8,204 nucleotides of DNA from contig CANNJG010000086.1 in NCBI GenBank assembly GCA_947504795.1, positions 1 to 8,204 of the forward strand. The letters run 5' to 3'. The notes below the pieces were generated by a model that worked only from the letters and a program-made list of their open reading frames with translations, was not told the origin of the DNA and ran no database searches. Source of the DNA: Legionellaceae bacterium (GTDB lineage Bacteria; Pseudomonadota; Gammaproteobacteria; Legionellales; Legionellaceae). This document shows positions 5,503 to 8,204 of this stretch, piece by piece. Position 1 is the first letter of the stretch, and each line of letters opens with the position of its first letter. A program made the translations under genes and the position numbers.

Positions 5503-7374
5503 TCAATGACGTGGTTTTGGTTGCTCACTTTTTGGAATAAGTTCATCCTGTTCATTTGGTGGATCATTTTGATTGGTGGAATCGTGCCATTGACCCATTT
5601 TATGCAGCAATTGTGCGTAAGATTCACTATGTTCTTTGGAGGTTTGCTTCATAAAAAATAGAGATAGTATCAATTTAAAAAAGGCTTCCATATAACCAAC
5701 GGGTCGCTCATCACATACGCTCATCTTAGAGATGAGGTTTTGGTAGCGATCAATTTTATCCTGGTCTTGTATTACCTGAGTATTTTGACAAAATTGAAAG
5801 GTACTCACTACCGTATCCAACCATAAAGGGTGATTAACCGCATAAGACCGATCGCAATTTTTTTTAATAAATCTTAGTATTTGTAACCCTTCTTTAACTA
5901 AATTTGTATTCGATCGTTTTTCCAAATCATGAATACATTCATCTAAACGCCGCTCTAACAATTCTCCAGCACGTTTTGGTGGACAATTAGCGTCTCGCCA
6001 ATCCATTAACCATTGTGGCAGAGAACTTTCTTTTTTATTTGCCTGGATATAAAAATCAATAGCATTCCAAATAATATCAATATGTATATTGATCCCCCGT
6101 CCTTTTACCATTAACGGTGCAGCATGCAGGGCCTGTTCAAACTCTTCTCGTGACATCGGTTGCGTCTTTAACGAACTTAATAGATTATAAAAAGCAGAGG
6201 CAATCCCGCCTCTGTCAATTGCATCTTTACATGAAAAATTAAACGTTTCTGGTTTCAGTTTATTGAGAATATAGCGCGGCAGTTCATAGTTAACAAAATG
6301 CATCCATACCGCTTGGCGTTGAGCAGGTGAAATTTGCCCACCATTAAAACCCATTGCATTGAAACTATTGTCTAATAAAAGTTCTAATTGCTCTTGTTCT
6401 TCAAATTCAGTTACAAATAATAATCGACGTACTTTTTTACTGATGTGAAAATCTTTAATCTTTACCTTGATGTCCGGATTTTCTAAGGCAATCTCTAAAA
6501 GCTCCTGCTGAACATTATCCTTTGATAAAGTGGGTCTCAAATCCGCAACATCATGATGATCAATTAAACCTTTATCAGCTGGTAACGTTATAACAGCCAC
6601 ATTATCACTTTGACCTTCTAACTGTTCTAGTTGTCTGGTTAAGCTCATTTCAAAACGACCTTCAATATTGCGTTGACTGCGGTCCCTAGCGAGTTTGTTA
6701 AAATACACATGCGTAATGGATGGCTGAACCTTTTTATTTTTTTGGGCTTTCAAAAAGCGTTTAAATAATGGACTTATTCGAGACGTATACTTATGAACTT
6801 GTGCTTGCGTTCCAAATCGTAGTTCTTTGGGGCTGCCTGCTCTATCTTTGTTATAGGCGTAACTTCTTTCAGTCGCTAAACTCGTTCGATGGCTGGGTTT
6901 AAAGTCAGGACTTACGAATGCCATGGCCCGACCTCTCATCGAACCTGCTTGAGAAGGCGTTGTTGAATTAATGTTGGCCCCCCTATCTCGCATCTTACGT
7001 GCAATCACTTTTTCCAAAGAAGGGCTTGACGGAGTTTTTTCCAGCGCCGTACTCAAAATATGACTAAATGTTTCTTCTAAAATCTGATTATTATTTTCGT
7101 ATAATGAAATAAAGAAACTATCATACACATCAGCGTTAAAAGAATTCTTTTTTACGCCGCTCTCGAGATTTGCCATAAACCGGGTATATAAATCACCATA
7201 CGCTTGACTTTGGTTGTATTGACTTTGTTGTAGAGAGCGAATCTCATTAATCTGTGGAATACTCTTCACCAATGCCTCATCAACAGGAAGTTTTATTTTC
7301 TTTAAAAACTTAAAGCAATTAAAATTGTGAACTTTATCCGTAGTCATTCCTGCACCAGGTAATTTTTTTGTCAT
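5503..7374 (-). CDS. Putative CX5R phosphoinositide-phosphatase-like protein, candidate Dot/Icm effector
   Basis: The 623-residue soluble protein has no signal peptide and is not assigned to a named family with certainty. Its key feature is FSC382-K-D-A-I-D-R388-GG, a CX5R signature with the cysteine nucleophile and arginine of cysteine-based phosphatases. It resembles the Sac motif CxDCLDRT and the IpgD/SidF motif CKSGKDRT. It is followed by a conserved-looking VKGRGINIHIDIIWNAIDFY (423-442). Upstream, VYFNKLARDR and EGRFEMSL.RQLEQL (about 223-253) with VAVITLPADKGLIDHHD (259-275) look like a structured domain. Residues 563-575 are hydrophobic. The C-terminal 20-odd residues are polar with NEQDEL, compatible with a Dot/Icm translocation signal. 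The start is supported by GGAG 5 nt upstream. The gene is monocistronic and converges on the nuclease gene. The sequence resembles Legionella effectors such as SidP in type, but identity with any of them is not shown. Confidence 0.6.
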   Translation of the reverse strand: MTKKLPGAGMTTDKVHNFNCFKFLKKIKLPVDEALVKSIPQINEIRSLQQSQYNQSQAYGDLYTRFMANLESGVKKNSFNADVYDSFFISLYENNNQILEETFSHILSTALEKTPSSPSLEKVIARKMRDRGANINSTTPSQAGSMRGRAMAFVSPDFKPSHRTSLATERSYAYNKDRAGSPKELRFGTQAQVHKYTSRISPLFKRFLKAQKNKKVQPSITHVYFNKLARDRSQRNIEGRFEMSLTRQLEQLEGQSDNVAVITLPADKGLIDHHDVADLRPTLSKDNVQQELLEIALENPDIKVKIKDFHISKKVRRLLFVTEFEEQEQLELLLDNSFNAMGFNGGQISPAQRQAVWMHFVNYELPRYILNKLKPETFNFSCKDAIDRGGIASAFYNLLSSLKTQPMSREEFEQALHAAPLMVKGRGINIHIDIIWNAIDFYIQANKKESSLPQWLMDWRDANCPPKRAGELLERRLDECIHDLEKRSNTNLVKEGLQILRFIKKNCDRSYAVNHPLWLDTVVSTFQFCQNTQVIQDQDKIDRYQNLISKMSVCDERPVGYMEAFFKLILSLFFMKQTSKEHSESYAQLLHKMGQWHDSTNQNDPPNEQDELIPKSEQPKPRH

Positions 7375-7405
7375 TATGGCTCCATTTATTTCTACCAGTC
7401 CATTA

Positions 7406-7414
7406 ATTATAGCA
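7406..7414 (-). promoter_or_regulatory. Extended -10 promoter of the effector-like gene
   Basis: The minus strand carries TGC followed by a perfect TATAAT (7411-7406), an extended -10 element about 32 bp before the start codon. No good -35 lies at 16-18 bp, as is usual for extended -10 promoters. It faces away from the tRNA promoter, so the two units are divergent. Confidence 0.55.
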
Positions 7415-7476
7415 CGAATTTAACTAAGGATTTTAGTGGACGTACCTCAACGCTTACCAATTCATAACATATGAGG

Positions 7477-7505
7477 TTGACAAGCAAGGGAAATCTCTGC
7501 AAAAT
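7477..7505 (+). promoter_or_regulatory. Promoter of tRNA-Gln
   Basis: A consensus -35 TTGACA (7477-7482) is followed by a 17-bp spacer and a weaker -10 CAAAAT (7500-7505). It is about 40 bp upstream of the tRNA, with a C-rich ACCCTGC just after the -10. A GC-rich discriminator is typical of stable-RNA promoters under stringent control. Confidence 0.55.
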
Positions 7506-7545
7506 ACCCTGCATGTCGCAATGATCATAAATTTTCAAAATATAT

Positions 7546-7620
7546 TGGGGTGTCGCCAAGCGGTAAGGCACAGGGTTTTGATCCCTGCATACCTAGGTTC
7601 GAATCCTAGCACCCCAGCCA
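7546..7620 (+). tRNA. tRNA-Gln (anticodon TTG)
   Basis: All arms can be folded by hand. The acceptor TGGGGTG (7546-7552) pairs with CACCCCA (7610-7616), including the weak U1-A72 pair typical of glutamine tRNA. The anticodon stem CAGGG/CCCTG encloses the loop TTTTGAT with anticodon TTG at 7578-7580. The T stem CTAGG/CCTAG encloses TTCGAAT. Discriminator G7617 and an encoded CCA follow. It closely resembles E. coli glnU-type tRNAs and decodes CAA. The tRNA-Gln then prs order is common in gammaproteobacteria. Confidence 0.98.
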
Positions 7621-7623
7621 TAA

Positions 7624-7769
7624 TCTTGAAACACAAGTAAACAGACAGCAGAAAATAATGAAAGAGAAAGTGCGTTACATACGTACTTTTAACAAAAATA
7701 ATAATAACTTTTAAGTTGTTTTCTGCTATGTGTTTAACTTTATCTGTATCCTAACCTTAGTTTCAAAGA
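7624..7769. repeat. Long imperfect inverted repeat between tRNA-Gln and prs
   Basis: The core arms are 7635-7658 and 7716-7740. The left arm reads AAGTAAACAGACAGCAGAAA, and the reverse complement of the right arm carries AAGTTAAACACATAGCAGAA, differing by one inserted T and a few substitutions. Near the ends, TCTTGAAAC (7624-7632) is mirrored by GTTTCAAAGA (7760-7769). Near the centre, AAAGTGCG (7667-7674) nearly mirrors CGTACTTT (7682-7689) around a 7-nt loop. The three nested pairings are unlikely to be chance, though the spacing is asymmetric. Candidates are a MITE-like element just downstream of the tRNA, a processing or termination structure, or a small RNA. A T-rich run at 7803-7814 follows, ahead of prs; no clear prs promoter was found. 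Confidence 0.5.
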
Positions 7770-7828
7770 AGCTACATAGTATATCGGGTACCTATACAAA
7801 GTCTTTTTTATTTTGAGGCTAACATTAC

Positions 7829-8204
7829 ATGTCAGATATGATGATTTTTGCAGGTAACGCTAATCCTGTTCTCGCTAACGCTATAGCCCACCATTTACAA
7901 CTTGAAATCGGTAAAGCGACAGTTGGAACGTTTAGTGATGGCGAGACCATGATTGAAATTCTCGAAAATGTCAGAGGTAAAGATGTTTTTGTGATTCAAT
8001 CTACTTCTGCACCCGCCAATAATAATCTCATGGAATTACTCACTATGGCGGATGCGATGCGGCGATCTTCAGCGGCACGTATAACCGCAGTTATGCCCTA
8101 CTTTGGCTATGCGCGACAAGATAGACGTGTTCGTTCTGCACGAGTCCCTATCACTGCGAAAGTCGTTGCTGACATGATGGCCACCGTAGGTATCAGTCGC
8201 GTAC
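7829..8204 (+). CDS. prs: Ribose-phosphate pyrophosphokinase (PRPP synthetase), N-terminal part
   Basis: The frame from the ATG at 7829 stays open to the window edge (125 codons of a protein usually about 315 residues). The enzyme transfers pyrophosphate from ATP to ribose 5-phosphate, making PRPP for nucleotides, histidine, tryptophan and NAD. The sequence follows E. coli Prs closely: an FAGN start, the ATP-contacting FSDGE at 35-39, ENVRG at 46-50, NNLMEL at 65-70, and PYFGYARQDRR at 90-100 with R96 and Q97, then VRSARVPITAKVVAD. GAGG at 7815-7818 lies 10 nt before this ATG; the in-frame ATGs at 7838 and 7841 are too far away, so 7829 is preferred. The catalytic flexible loop and PRPP-binding site lie beyond the window. 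Confidence 0.97.
   Translation, partial: MSDMMIFAGNANPVLANAIAHHLQLEIGKATVGTFSDGETMIEILENVRGKDVFVIQSTSAPANNNLMELLTMADAMRRSSAARITAVMPYFGYARQDRRVRSARVPITAKVVADMMATVGISRV

Noticed and set aside
5469..5503. Small palindromes ACTTTTCAAAGT and AAGACACGTCTT between the converging genes
   Set aside because: The loops would be only 2 nt and no T tract follows, so they are not convincing terminators.
5461..5661. Plus-strand 66-residue hydrophobic frame starting with TTG
   Set aside because: It lies wholly antisense to the C-terminus of the 623-residue protein, has no good ribosome site, and its hydrophobicity is what the complement of a polar coding stretch gives.
7412..7434. Possible PmrA box upstream of the effector-like gene
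   Set aside because: CTTAG and TTAAATT occur on the minus strand, but the spacing and second half do not match the CTTAA-type tandem repeat known for PmrA sites.
7444..7477. ACCTCA/TGAGGT inverted repeat at the edge of the tRNA promoter
   Set aside because: Only 6 bp per arm with 22 bp between; expected by chance in intergenic sequence.
7779..7814. GTATA/TATAC stem followed by a T-rich run before prs, as a tRNA terminator
   Set aside because: The stem has only five mostly A-T pairs with a 9-nt loop and a gap before the T run; too weak to call.
1..8204. CRISPR array
   Set aside because: No regularly spaced direct repeats of 20-40 bp were found by eye anywhere in the window.

Overview
The window looks like chromosomal DNA from an AT-rich gammaproteobacterium, most probably of the order Legionellales (Legionella/Coxiella/Aquicella-like). 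This rests on a tRNA-Gln(TTG) directly upstream of prs, a dapA gene followed by a BamC-type lipoprotein, a RecB/AddB-like protein of the type called 'probable DNA repair protein', and a large soluble protein that reads like a type IV (Dot/Icm) effector. The genus cannot be fixed from this sequence.

Left edge (1-491): IS debris. The first 110 bases encode, on the minus strand, the N-terminus of an IS701-like transposase cut by the window edge. Its element seems to end near base 229, inside a frameshifted fragment of an IS4-type transposase (230-314). One mobile element has therefore landed in another. After this comes a GC-rich, hairpin-forming stretch (about 394-494) that abuts the next gene.

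Minus-strand operon (492-1645): dapA (4-hydroxy-tetrahydrodipicolinate synthase, lysine/peptidoglycan precursor) followed 32 bp downstream by a 78-residue lipoprotein. This lipoprotein resembles only the unstructured N-terminal part of BamC.

Plus-strand operon (1793-5445): an Xre/MbcA/ParS-type antitoxin overlaps a RES-domain NAD+-phosphorylase toxin by 4 bp. Nine bases later comes an 843-residue AddB-like Fe-S PD-(D/E)XK nuclease. A promoter and a perfect 7-bp inverted repeat over its -10 region lie just upstream of the antitoxin, as expected for autoregulation. No AddA/UvrD-type helicase partner lies in the window.

Minus-strand monocistron (5503-7374): a 623-residue protein with no signal peptide and a CX5R motif (C382-K-D-A-I-D-R388). 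The motif resembles those of Sac and IpgD/SidF-type phosphoinositide phosphatases. It is the best candidate for a little-described function here, a putative secreted effector phosphatase that could act on host phosphoinositides.

Right edge (7375-8204): divergent promoters serve the effector-like gene and tRNA-Gln. Next is a long imperfect inverted repeat (about 7624-7769) of unknown nature, then the start of prs (PRPP synthetase), cut by the window edge.
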